Source of the DNA: MPNP01 sp965116235
GTDB taxonomy: Bacteria; Pseudomonadota; Alphaproteobacteria; Rhodobacterales; Rhodobacteraceae
Direction: 5' to 3'
Length of the DNA: 64,000 bases
Assembly (NCBI GenBank): GCA_965116235.1
Contig: OZ220496.1
Coordinates: forward strand, 2,108,001-2,172,000
Part shown: one piece after another, positions 18,139 through 27,258 of the stretch
Position numbering within the stretch: the first letter of the stretch is position 1
How the letters are laid out: the number at the start of each line of letters is the position of its first letter
Translations under genes and position numbers: made by a program
The notes under the pieces: generated by a model
What the model saw: the letters and a program-made list of their open reading frames with translations, nothing else
Told to the model about the DNA's origin: nothing
The model's database searches: none

Positions 18139-18531
18139 TTGGAAAAACAGGCCATCAATCCTTCAAACATACATCCTCCGTTTGCAGATTACTCCCACGG
18201 GGTTCTGTTCCGCAATTCGACCGCCCAACTTATTGTATCGGGTCAGCTGGGGATTGGCAAGGACACGGTCATACCCGACCGGTTTGAGGCTCAGGCCGAA
18301 CTCTGTTTCGAAGCCATAGAGTCGATTTTGATCGCGAGCGGCATGGACCGCACGAATACAGTAAGGCTTTCGACCTATCTCACGAGTCCGAAGTACCTCA
18401 AATCGTACATGTCTATACGCGATACATGGATCAAGGGTACAAGCCCGCCACCGGCCTCGACACTTTTGATCATTGCGGGTTTTTCAAGACCCGAGTTCAA
18501 AATCGAAGTTGAAGCATTCGCGGTCAAGTAA
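18139..18531 (+). CDS. RidA/YjgF-family imine deaminase
   Basis: About 130 aa. It contains VSGQLGIGKD, the helix EAQAELCFEAIESIL, VRLSTYLTSPKYL and the C-terminal FKIEVEAFAVK. The enamine/imine-binding Arg position is replaced or shifted relative to classical RidA (IRDTWIKGTSPPPASTLL), as in subfamilies involved in 2-aminomuconate deamination. The start is ambiguous: a TTG at 18139 sits ten bases after AAGGA and just past the upstream stop, while GTG 18130 and TTG 18109 are in frame and overlap the hydratase. It is probably co-transcribed with the hydratase. Confidence 0.82.
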   Translation: MEKQAINPSNIHPPFADYSHGVLFRNSTAQLIVSGQLGIGKDTVIPDRFEAQAELCFEAIESILIASGMDRTNTVRLSTYLTSPKYLKSYMSIRDTWIKGTSPPPASTLLIIAGFSRPEFKIEVEAFAVK

Positions 18532-18617
18532 CTTGGATTCTTGACAGACCGTCGATTTGTCATTTACTTCGGCCCGGTTTCTGGATACACTCTCGCCAAG
18601 ACGACGTGGGGTTGAAG

Positions 18618-19442
18618 ATGACGGAAGATCAAGTGAAGGCGAGTCAGCGATCTTCTCAGGTGAGGAAAATTTCCAAATGCCGATATGAAAAGGAACTGTA
18701 CAAGTTGCAGCTTGAGCTGATCAAGCTGGTTGAGTGGGTCCGCATTCGGAATGTCAAGATTGCTGTTATCTTTGAAGGCCGAGACGCTGCCGGCAAAGGA
18801 GGTGTGATCAAGCGGATCACCCAATTTCTCAACCCTCGCCGGGTTCGAGTCGTGGCGCTGCCTACTCCCACTGAACGGGAGAAGAACCAGTGGTATTATC
18901 AAAGATACTGCGCCCATCTGCCAGCGGGTGGAGAAGTCGTCTTGTTCGATCGAAGCTGGTATAACCGTGCCGGAGTGGAAAGAGTCATGGGCTTCTGCAC
19001 CGAGGAGGAGTATCGGGAATTTCTTCACTCCTGTCCGGAATTCGAAGAAATGCTGATCAAGTCAGGAATAATCCTGATCAAATACTGGTTCTCCATTTCG
19101 GATGAAGAGCAGGAAAAGAGGTTCATGGACCGGGTCAATGCCCCCCACAAACGATGGAAGCTGTCGGAGATGGATTTGAAGTCCCGAGAAAAGTGGCAGG
19201 AATATTCACGAGCCAAGGATGACATGTTTGATCACACCGACACGAAAATTTCTCCTTGGTACGTCGTTGATGCAGATATGAAAATGCACGCTCGACTCAA
19301 CTGCATCAGCCACTTTCTGTCGCTGATCCCGTATGAAGATCTGACACCTGAAAAGGTGAAACTTCCTCCCCGACCCGTTTCGCAGGATCATGGCCGGCCC
19401 CCAATGCACCTGCAGAAGTTTGTTCCTTCCTTTTACCCCTGA
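18618..19442 (+). CDS. Polyphosphate kinase 2 (PPK2)
   Basis: A 274-aa member of the PPK2 family, which transfers phosphate between polyphosphate and nucleotides. Walker A is FEGRDAAGKGG near residue 50, Walker B VVLFDRSWYNRAGVERVMGFC, and the lid region APHKRWKLSEMDLKSREKW. Length and single-domain form match class I PPK2. The ATG at 18618 is preferred over a GTG at 18606. The gene ends six bases before the target duplication of IS copy 2, so the insertion just missed it. Confidence 0.92.
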   Translation: MTEDQVKASQRSSQVRKISKCRYEKELYKLQLELIKLVEWVRIRNVKIAVIFEGRDAAGKGGVIKRITQFLNPRRVRVVALPTPTEREKNQWYYQRYCAHLPAGGEVVLFDRSWYNRAGVERVMGFCTEEEYREFLHSCPEFEEMLIKSGIILIKYWFSISDEEQEKRFMDRVNAPHKRWKLSEMDLKSREKWQEYSRAKDDMFDHTDTKISPWYVVDADMKMHARLNCISHFLSLIPYEDLTPEKVKLPPRPVSQDHGRPPMHLQKFVPSFYP

Positions 19443-19447
19443 ATGCC

Positions 19448-19457
19448 CCCCCTACCT
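19448..19457 (+). repeat. Target-site duplication, left copy (IS copy 2)
   Basis: CCCCCTACCT borders the element end CTACTCGATTC and is repeated exactly at 20859-20868. Confidence 0.85.
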
Positions 19458-20858
19458 CTACTCGATTCACACATTTCCAGCAATGCCATATCCGAGTTGG
19501 ATGGCCCGGAATTGATACAGTCCGCGCAACATGACCACCGGGCCCGGTTTCCCATAATATCCGGTCCCGCCGCCGAGACGGGCGCACACCCCGGCCGCAA
19601 AGGCCAGCGAGCCCGGGGATGCGGGTTCTTTTGTCTTTCGGTCGTACCTTCCAGCGAAGCGGATACGGCCTCAAGGACGGGTTGATCCTGCGCCTCGAAC
19701 ACATCCTCGAGCGGACGTTGGCCGGTGCCATCCCGGTCCGGCACGAGTTGCATGCACGATATCCCCGCGACAAACGTCATGGCGCACAGCGTTTGGAAGG
19801 GTGCGGTTTCCACCGACACGTTTGCGATGTCGAAGCCTTGGGTCTTGATGGTCCGGAAAACCGGCTCGATGACCCAGCGCCGACGGTCGAGTTGCGTTAT
19901 CCATCGCGCCGGTTCGAACGTGTCGACCCGATGGCTGGTCAGCCGGCGGGCGGGTCGATTTCCTGCGCCTCGACGATGGAAACGGTCTGGCGGGCGGGAA
20001 CACCCGGTTCCATCGGTCGGTTTTCGGGGTGCTTGAGGGTCAAGCACGCGAAACGGACGGCCATGCGGGCCGTGCGCTTCTTTGGCCCGGGTCGTGCGGG
20101 CAATGCGACCGTATGCTCCGGCTGCGGCATGCCCTCAAGGCGGGAAAAGAGCTAGCCCTTATCATCGCAAAGACGGCGGTCATGGGACGCCCGGATCAGC
20201 ACGTCCACGCCGTCCGGGCGGCAGGCGAACATCTCGAAGATGTCCGCTTCCCGATCGGCAACAACCGTGACATGCGCCGCCGCGTCCAGAACGGTGGCGC
20301 TTGTTTGCATGGCTTCCAGCCAGCGGTGGCTCTCCTTATCGCGAAGCGGGCGGTTTTTGGACGGCTTCGGGCCGCCGCCGGAGCGTTCAATCAGCTGCAT
20401 GTCGACCGCGCCAAGCAACGTGCCCGGTTCCGCCTCCACCGCGATCGTGGCATGGCCGACAAGGCTGTTTCCCGACCCGTCATCCCGGAAGCTCGTCGTG
20501 TCTTGAATCGCCAGAATATGGAGACCATCCACGCGCCCGGACGTGGTCATGGCGGCCTTGTCGACGATCTTGTTCACAGTCACCTTCCCGTTCCTCAAAA
20601 ACCAGCCCAAGCGGACTTCGCCGGCGCGATGGCCACCGACACCCCGAACCGAAACACCACGCGGACCAACCTTGACAAGACGATCATGAAAAAACCGTTC
20701 GGCCTGATCCAAACGACGATCACCAAAATGCGAACTCGAGCTGTGCATATCTACTCCTCCCACCCTGTAAACACAAGACAGAAGATAGAATCGACAGGAC
20801 CAACGGCAAATTCCAGACACCAATTACGCAAGCGAGAAAAGATGTGTGCATACAGTAG
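19458..20858 (-). mobile_element. IS4-type insertion sequence, full-length decayed copy (1401 bp)
   Basis: The terminal repeats match copy 1 (CTACTGTATGCACACAT at 20858 read leftward; CTACTCGATTCACACAT at 19458), with exact 10-bp duplications CCCCCTACCT on both sides. It lies in the opposite orientation to copy 1, 16.5 kb away. The transposase it carries is broken by a stop and frameshifts, so it is not autonomous. Confidence 0.88.
19466..20748 (-). pseudogene. IS4-family transposase, broken
   Basis: The start is the ATG at 20748. The N-terminal frame gives HFGDRRLDQAERFFHD (Tnp DNA-binding domain), LAIQDTTSFRD (first catalytic Asp) and VVADREADIFEMFA (second Asp). A TAG at 20152-20154 interrupts where copy 1 has Gln. 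The next frame gives PQPEHTVALPARPGPKKR to EIDPPAG. After a frameshift and a small gap it reads RRRWVIEPVFRTIKTQGFD, the Y(2)R(3)E(6)K-type motif with the catalytic Glu, and another shift garbles the C-terminus. All three catalytic residues survive, but no intact protein is possible. Confidence 0.85.
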
Positions 20859-20868
20859 CCCCCTACCT
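20859..20868 (+). repeat. Target-site duplication, right copy (IS copy 2)
   Basis: CCCCCTACCT, identical to 19448-19457, immediately after the terminal CAGTAG. Confidence 0.85.
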
Positions 20869-21479
20869 GAGGGACCAAATTTCAACAAACTGTCAGAGAA
20901 GACCATCGAAGCCTCACGTAGCCTTTTAAGCCGAACTTCCGAAACTGAATTTTTGCAACCTTGCAAGAACGATTACTATTTTTACTATGAGATGGCGTCC
21001 AGCTGGACAAGTTTCAGGCAATGCACACGCCCAGAAGCTCTGGGGCCTGCTCCCGCAGCGGAGTCGGTACCTTCGTCAGTTCGGCAAAGCTTTGAACCGT
21101 CGGGCGTATGTCGGGTGGTCGCCGGTGCCACGACTGATAATCGCGCTGAAATGCCGTCATCATGGAACAGAAGAAATTGCCCGATCATACACGTGGGCCA
21201 TTCGACATATCAGGCCAGCATTGCATAGCCGAACATGGGTGCATCCCCGACAAGCCCGACGCTGATCGACTGGCTAGACCTTCCGATCCACGGTTTTCAG
21301 GCTTCAAACAGCGTAGTCCACACGAGACAGTCGCTTGTTGGACCGGACGGTCTCATCAGCATCCATGACCGTATCCAGTCAGCACGACACGGATGCCGTC
21401 CAAGGTCACCTCCGCCCGGTGAACCCATCATTCCGTACGGTGACGGTGGAATGCTGTTTCATCTCGTGCCGGACCATGA
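20869..21479. other. Intergenic stretch, no gene recognised
   Basis: About 600 bases between IS copy 2 and the AT2 terminator hairpin. Overlapping small frames exist on both strands, but none shows a recognisable domain, ribosome site or consistent codon use. It may be the remnant of an older element; I could not assign one. Confidence 0.45.
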
Positions 21480-21536
21480 CGGGTTGCAGCCGCCGGCTTG
21501 CGTCGATGCCGACAACCGGCATCGGCCCGCAACCCG
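21480..21536 (-). terminator. Putative terminator hairpin after AT2
   Basis: Nested stems CGGGTTGC (21480-21487) with GCAACCCG (21529-21536) and GATGCCG with CGGCATC around a 5-base loop lie 20 bases beyond the AT2 stop. There is no T-run; the role is inferred from position. Confidence 0.5.
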
Positions 21537-21555
21537 ACGGCCTTCCGTCTCCCGA

Positions 21556-24500
21556 TCAGAAGCGGAAGGTCACGGACAGACCGCCCCCAAAGTCGGTGTT
21601 GTCGCTCCCTGCCGTCGCATAAAAGGCATCCCCTGTTAGCAGCGTCGTGTCGCCGCTGCCCAGAGACATTGCCCCGCCCACGCCCAGACGCACCCAGGTC
21701 GGCTTCACTTCGGTCGCCAGCCGGGTGCCGGCCGCCATCACCGCATGTTTGGACGAGAACTCATGCTCCAGATCCAGCGATGCATACAGCCGACCGTCGG
21801 CATCCCCGGAACCCAGCTCGGCCAAGACGCCCACACGCCCCTGGACGCTCTGCTCCTTGTTCGGGGTGACCGTGCCGGCTCCATCGATCGTGGCCGGTTC
21901 GCCAAAGGCGTCCAGGTCCACCGATGACCAGGACAGACCCCCACGCGGGGTCACGGCCATGCCCCCTATGCTCATCGGCTGACCGACTTCCACACCGAGC
22001 GCCAGACCGCTGCCACCTCCCTTGGAGGTGATCACGCCCTGGCGACTGGATGTCAGCGCGACATCAAAGAACCGGGTGTAGCTCAGCTGGCCGTCCACAT
22101 ACAGCCCGCTGTCGTCCGTCCAGGTCAGGGACACGCCCACACCCGTGCCGCTCGCTTCCATGGTGCCACCATTCTTGACGGTGGCCTCGCTCTGTCGGTA
22201 GTGGGCACTCACGCCCAGCACCAGACGCTCATCGGTCGGCACCTCCAGACCCGCCTCGAAGTCGGTCTGCTTCACATCCCACGCCAGAGACTGACGCCAG
22301 ACGTCCCGGGCGGTCGTCGATGTATCGGCCATCCGCTCCCCATCGCGGACCGCCAGACGCACCCAGACACCCGTGCGGGAACCCGGCACCGCCACATGCT
22401 CCCCTTTGCTGCTCTCGACCATGACCTCCTCGTCGCCGGTGCTCCGGCGGGGCACCGCCATGCGCGTACTGTAGGGCGTCAGGTCCACCAGACCCAGAAG
22501 CACCGAGGGCAACACCTCATACAGACGCGCCCGATGACTGTACAGACGCAGGTCCATCGTCGTGTCATCCACAAACCGGTAGCCCTCTTTACCGGCAAGC
22601 TCCTTGAGTTCGGCCTTGAACACCTGTTCATACACGCCCATCCGGTCGCCACGGCGATAAACATGATCACCGGGCTCCAAATTCTCCTTGGCTCCGCTAA
22701 GTTTGATCGTCACCTCGCCCTCATCGGCATTGTGCTTAGGAGTTCGGACCTCGTCGTCCTGAGGATCTCGGTCCGCGCCCTTCGGATGGAAAATCTGGCC
22801 TTTGACATGACCCACGACACCCGCCTCGTCCTGCTCCAGGATCACCGCGACATCACCCACCTTGCCATCCACCTCGATGGCCACGCCGGATGTCGCCTTG
22901 ACATGAGCCCAGGGACCAATCACGATCGTGCCGCCGCCAAGCTTTGGATCGTCAGCGTCCTGAGCCCGGTTCCGCACATACACGCCCGCGCATTTGTTCC
23001 GACCAGTATTCGTGTTGGTGCACGCGTTGCCACCTGTCACCGTGCCGTAGACAGCGACATGAAGCTGGCGGGCATCGGGCTCGGCCGTGCCGGAATAATG
23101 GCGAACCTGAATGCCGTGATCGTCCGCAACAATCGAGCTGCCCGCCTCGGTCTTGACCGTGACAACGCCCGTGGCGCCCGCCTGGGCAATGAGGCCGTCC
23201 TCCTTCGCCGTGATGCGGCTGCCCGCCTTCAGTGTGACCATGACATCATCTTGGTCACCATCTGCAAAAATACCTTCTTCGCCCGCATCGATCATGCCTC
23301 CGTGGGTGATCGTAACGGTGCCGCTGCCGTTGGAACTTGCATAGATGCCGCGCTCTTTCGCCGTGATGCGGCTGCCCTTCTCCAGTGTAACCGTGACGTC
23401 TCGGTTGCCATACGTCTCAATGCCAATTCCGGCCGCATCGATCATGCCTCTGTGAGTGATCGTGACGGTACCGACGCGGGCATCTCCATTGATGTAGGCC
23501 TGGATCCCGTACGGATAGGCACCACTGGCCGTGTGTGTCGTGTCCGCCGATTCGCCTATGCGGTGTGTCACAATCTTGCTGTCCGCTCCCGTCTCAATCA
23601 CGATGTTGCCTGCAATGTCGTCGTTGTTCCCGCTTGTGGGACTATCCATGAATGCGTGTATCCCGTGCGTGGCATATATCTCGCCTCGATGCGTGATCGC
23701 GATCGTGCCGACACCGGCGGGCTTTATATTCGCGGCAATGCCAAACGCACCGATGGGTTTATCCTCCAGGCCGAGCATCACGCCGGGGTCGACTGTAATC
23801 GTAATGTCACCACGGGCATGATGCTCGACATCCACACCACGGCCCTTCTGATGAGTGTTCGCGGCGGTATCCTCCGCACGAATGGAACCGCCGGTAAGAC
23901 GGATATTGATCGGAATCGTTGTGCTCGCCGGGGCACCCCGCGTTCGAACATAAATGCCTGTCTTGCTAACATACGTTGACTGCGACACGTCAATTGTGGC
24001 CGCAGATACGAGGCTGATGCCCTTGGTGTCACCCTCAGCCACTGTTCCGGCTTTCCCCTTGTGTTCAAGTTTAATGCCATAAGCGGTACCCGAAGCCGTA
24101 ATGGTGCTACCTTTTTCCAGTTCGAGCTTGAGCCAGCCGGCCCCGTCACGCGTCATGTCTATGCCAGGGTTGCTCGAATGGCTTGTTGTAATGCGACCCA
24201 TGACCACAACGTCATTGTCGCCATCCCCTTCGGCGTCAATATCGAGGGCCTGGGCGCTGATGGGCATTGCACTCGTACCGATCTGGGCCTCGTTCAAATC
24301 CAGCTTCAGCCCCTTGTTCAGTCCGCTGCATGCAATACCTCTCGTGTATGGGTTGGTGCCGTCAAGGGTCAGAGTAGCCGGAACAGGCGGCGTTACCGGA
24401 TCCTCGGCATTCGTGCACGTTCCTTGAGCCGCAACGGAATGCGGCGAGGCTACAAGTATCCCCAGTCCCGCAAGCAGTACACCAATTGTCGCAAGGCCTG

Positions 24501-24558
24501 AGGCCGGTCCACCGAGGGACCGACCCGAGAGATCATCTCCCCCCCCCCTCGCGTTCAT
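21556..24558 (-). CDS. Autotransporter AT2, beta-helical passenger plus beta-barrel
   Basis: A 1000-aa type V secreted protein. The signal peptide has a hydrophobic core (GLATIGVLLAGLGILVA, about residues 21-37) and AA|Q cleavage near 45. The passenger (about 46-670) has repeats such as TVTITHGGMIDAGEEGI and LEKGSRITAK, with a CX-rich insert near 520 (GGNACTNTNTGRNKCAG). The barrel (about 675-1000) ends FRF. The ATG at 24558 lacks a ribosome site. Three in-frame ATGs at 24619, 24616 and 24610 follow AGAAAGGA but read out of frame with the gene because of the intervening G10 run (24539-24548); nine G would connect them. As sequenced, the gene depends on the weak start and may be phase-OFF. The barrel is nearly the same as that of AT1. 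Substrate or adhesion target unknown. Confidence 0.9.
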   Translation of the reverse strand: MNARGGGDDLSGRSLGGPASGLATIGVLLAGLGILVASPHSVAAQGTCTNAEDPVTPPVPATLTLDGTNPYTRGIACSGLNKGLKLDLNEAQIGTSAMPISAQALDIDAEGDGDNDVVVMGRITTSHSSNPGIDMTRDGAGWLKLELEKGSTITASGTAYGIKLEHKGKAGTVAEGDTKGISLVSAATIDVSQSTYVSKTGIYVRTRGAPASTTIPINIRLTGGSIRAEDTAANTHQKGRGVDVEHHARGDITITVDPGVMLGLEDKPIGAFGIAANIKPAGVGTIAITHRGEIYATHGIHAFMDSPTSGNNDDIAGNIVIETGADSKIVTHRIGESADTTHTASGAYPYGIQAYINGDARVGTVTITHRGMIDAAGIGIETYGNRDVTVTLEKGSRITAKERGIYASSNGSGTVTITHGGMIDAGEEGIFADGDQDDVMVTLKAGSRITAKEDGLIAQAGATGVVTVKTEAGSSIVADDHGIQVRHYSGTAEPDARQLHVAVYGTVTGGNACTNTNTGRNKCAGVYVRNRAQDADDPKLGGGTIVIGPWAHVKATSGVAIEVDGKVGDVAVILEQDEAGVVGHVKGQIFHPKGADRDPQDDEVRTPKHNADEGEVTIKLSGAKENLEPGDHVYRRGDRMGVYEQVFKAELKELAGKEGYRFVDDTTMDLRLYSHRARLYEVLPSVLLGLVDLTPYSTRMAVPRRSTGDEEVMVESSKGEHVAVPGSRTGVWVRLAVRDGERMADTSTTARDVWRQSLAWDVKQTDFEAGLEVPTDERLVLGVSAHYRQSEATVKNGGTMEASGTGVGVSLTWTDDSGLYVDGQLSYTRFFDVALTSSRQGVITSKGGGSGLALGVEVGQPMSIGGMAVTPRGGLSWSSVDLDAFGEPATIDGAGTVTPNKEQSVQGRVGVLAELGSGDADGRLYASLDLEHEFSSKHAVMAAGTRLATEVKPTWVRLGVGGAMSLGSGDTTLLTGDAFYATAGSDNTDFGGGLSVTFRF
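24539..24548 (-). repeat. G10 tract in the 5' coding region of AT2
   Basis: Ten G on the coding strand (C on plus) span codons 4-7 from the ATG at 24558. Ten keeps that start in frame. The upstream ATGs with a good ribosome site need nine (or twelve); with ten they meet TGA right after the run. Confidence 0.85.
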
Positions 24559-24607
24559 GGGCCGATGAAAGCGGCACTCGGTCAGCCCAGATTGAAACCA
24601 AATCTGT

Positions 24608-24627
24608 CATGGTCATCATTCCTTTCT
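24608..24627 (-). promoter_or_regulatory. Ribosome site and alternative ATGs of AT2
   Basis: On the coding strand, AGAAAGGA (24627-24620) precedes ATGs at 24616 and 24610 at 3-10 bases. It is the only convincing ribosome site near the gene, and it serves a frame that enters AT2 only if the G tract is nine long. Confidence 0.6.
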
Positions 24628-24653
24628 CATTGTCCAAAAAGTTGTGTTTGGTG

Positions 24654-24702
24654 CCATTAACTACTACCCCCCCCCATTGGATTTGCAACTCTTTCTTGCC
24701 GT
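24654..24702 (-). promoter_or_regulatory. Putative AT2 promoter with G9 run in the spacer
   Basis: Reading the minus strand, TTGCAA is followed by ATCCAAT, nine G (24675-24667), then TAGTAGTTAATG. Taking TTGCAA as -35 and TAGTAG or TAGTTA as -10 gives a spacer of 16 or 19 bases, almost filled by the G run. Neisserial porA has the same design, with tract length setting promoter strength. The promoter itself is predicted, not shown. The rest of 24703-24953 holds no recognised gene. Confidence 0.55.
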
Positions 24703-24997
24703 TCCGAGTCATTTATCTGCAAATTGTTGCATATGTGCAACACCCCAGCTTCAACGACGTGTTGCGTTCACCGATCGGCAAAACGCCGAACCGGCAGGCC
24801 GCCGGGACCAGTGATGATGGCCTCAGATCCAAGGCGATCGCGACATGACTGTGGTATCCCTGCCGGCCAACTTTCAGGTTGGTGATTCGTGGCCGAGTCG
24901 AGAGATTGACAAGAGACCGTTTGCGGGATTGCCGGGTGTCCTTATTCTACCTAGTGGTCAGTAAAAAACATATGTGTGTAATAATTGGTCGCCCCAA

Positions 24998-25763
24998 TCA
25001 CGCCGTCGTACCCAGTCTTTGCCGGCTCCGCTTCCCGGACTCGACCAGCTCCGCCGCCGACCGCCGCCACCGAAACGGTCGCGCCTGATGGGCGTTGTGA
25101 TGCGCCATGAACGCCTCAATGGCCGCCGTGCATTCCTCCAGCGAATGGAAGATGGCGTCCTTCAGACGCTGGCGAGCCAGTTTCGAGAAGAAGCCCTCCA
25201 CCGCATTGGCCCACGACGCCGAGGTCGGCGTGAAGTGAAAGTGCCAGCGCGGATGATCGGCCAGCCACTCCAGGACCGTGGCCGACTTGTGCGAGGAGAC
25301 GTTGTCCAGAATGACATGAACATCCATGTCGGCATCCAGGCCTTCGGCCACATGATCGAGGAAGGCCACGAAGTCCTCGGAGCGGTGCCGCTCGCTGGTC
25401 TGGCCGACCACGCGCCCGGTGGCGACATCCAGGGAGGCCAGCAGACAGGTCGTGCCATGGCGGACATAGTCATGGGTGCGGGTGGTCGCGTGTCCGGGGG
25501 TCATGGGCCAGGGCTTCTGAGTGCGCCCCAGAGCCTGGATCTGAGGCTTCTCGTCAATGGACAGCACGACCGCATGGTCCGGCGGGTTCACATACAGGCC
25601 AACCACATCCTTGATCTTGGCCGCAAAGGCCGCATCGGACGAGACCTTGAAGGTCGACACCCGATGCGGATACAGCCGATGACGCCGCAACACGTTGCCG
25701 ACCGTGACACAGGACATGTCGCCCATGCGGGCGGCCAGGGCCCGCAAGGTCCAGTGGCGCGCA
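24998..25763 (-). pseudogene. IS630-family transposase, C-terminal two thirds
   Basis: This part carries the whole DDE catalytic domain: LSIDEKPQIQAL (Asp), HVILDNVSSHKS (Asp) and SWANAVEGFFSKL (Glu). It is cut off from its N-terminus by the insertion at 25764. Joined to the piece at 28064-28394 after excision, the frame is continuous (the difference is a multiple of three), giving 362 aa and the junction EHARHWTLRALAARMG. Confidence 0.88.
25756..25763 (+). repeat. 8-bp target duplication, left copy (nested element)
   Basis: GGCGCGCA, repeated at 28064-28071 on the other side of the 2300-bp inner element. Confidence 0.85.
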
Positions 25764-25770
25764 CTGCCTG

Positions 25771-27252
25771 TTAGTCACAAGTCTTGTCCGGACGCAGTTT
25801 CTGGTGCCGCGGTTCGGGCGGCCGTCGCTCCAGCACGCCCATGCGATACAGGCGTTCATAGACATCGGCCTGAGCCGCCAGCTGGGCCTGGCCGCGCCAC
25901 ATGTATGTGGGTCCCGCGGGTCGTTCGTGCGATTGAGATAGCCGCCGAGGATGGCCAGGATCACCAGGGCTCCGCCCAGGGTGTAGGGGTTCAAGGTCAG
26001 CTAACGGTCTTGGGCGAAGTCGGCGGGCGCGGTGATCTCGGTATCGTCCAGGACGATGCCGGCCGGGAGTTCGGGTGTATCGCGTCCGAGGCGAGCGAGA
26101 GTGAACAGGCGCCAGGCGATGACGGCCTTGATGGTGAGGCTGCGTTCCAGCCTCTGGCCCTCGTGGTGGTTGAGGAACTCGGCTCGGCAACCGGTCTTGA
26201 AGATGCGATGCCATTCCTCGATGCGCCAACGCAGGCGATACTGATCCAGGACCCGTTGGGCATCCTGGGGCGTGGCGACGCTCTGGCTGGTCAGCAGGGT
26301 CCAGCCGAGCGGGGGCGTGCCTTCGGGCGGGGTCTCCTCGAGGGCACTGAGGATGGTCATGGGGACCGGCGGGGCGTGGCGGTCTGCGTGGTCGCGGGGT
26401 GGCGGGATCCGGACGGACCGGTAGCGCAGGGTCAGGGTGGCCGACCGGGCGGGGCGTACGGGTCGGGCCTTCTGGGTGCGGGTGGCGTTGCGGGCCGACT
26501 GGTGCGTGATCGTCAGGGTCACGGACCCGGCCGGCGGTTCGGCGGCCAGCTGTTCGAAGAGCCTGGCCTCATGGGGGCCCATGGCTCGGTTGACCTTGGC
26601 CCGGACGACCAGGTCGACATGGCGGAGCCGCACGCTCAGCCGCCCCCGTGGGGGCATCATACTCGATTCGGGTCAGACCCAGCGGGATGCCGGTGTCGGC
26701 ATCGACAGCCAGGGAACTGTGCATGTGCAGACCCCGGGTTCCGGTCCGGCCGGCATTGCGACCGATCAGACCGAGGTTGCGGCACTTCGGGTGCGTGGCG
26801 AAGTTGAGGTCGGTGCCGTCCTGGATCAGCACCACGGTCCGGGCTCCGGCCAGACGCCGGATGGTGCGCTGGCGATGCGGCTCCAGAATGTTGTCGGGGG
26901 TCACGTCCGAGGACGCGGGCTGCTGGATCAGCCGGTAGTAGCCGGTCACCCGGGCCGTCTGTCCCTGCGCGGCGGCGGGAAAGGAGGCGGCGGGATCCGA
27001 GGCCATGACGGCGGCACAGGTCACCAGACGCCGGCTCAGACGCCGGTCGCCCAGCGGGGCATCGCCGAATTCGTTGGCGGCCCAATGGGTTCCGTCCAGC
27101 CCCTCGGCGGGACCCAGAGGGACCGGGGCCGCCGGCGCCACGCCCAGAACCCGCCGCCAGTCGCGCCGCAACGGACGCATCCAAATCGTCTTGACCGACC
27201 GGCGGGGAGCGTCCGGACCGGCAAAGCGTCCCCGTCCGGTCGTTTCGCCCAC
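25771..27252 (-). pseudogene. Tn5/IS4-type transposase part of the DruA fusion, broken
   Basis: From 27252 the frame gives a Tnp DNA-binding domain (NEFGDAPLGDRRLSRRL) and TVVLIQDGTDLNF (first catalytic Asp). Around 26640 the frame shifts, and the region that should carry the second Asp is missing. The frame 26660-26001 resumes with QYRLRWRIEEWHRIFKTGC, carrying the catalytic Glu motif, and stops at 26001. Further shifts are needed to read LNPYTLGGALVILAILGGYL and the tail VYERLYRMGVLERRPPEPRHQ, ending at 25771. The N-terminal frame is the same as that of the DruA part. Confidence 0.82.
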
Positions 27253-27258
27253 GCACTC

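Noticed and set aside
20869..21555. Possible further transposase remnant between IS copy 2 and AT2
   Set aside because: No frame gave a recognisable transposase motif on either strand; left as unassigned.
22201..23979. 592-codon open frame on the plus strand
   Set aside because: It is antisense to the AT2 autotransporter, which has a signal peptide, repeats and a barrel. The long open frame is a by-product of codon bias.
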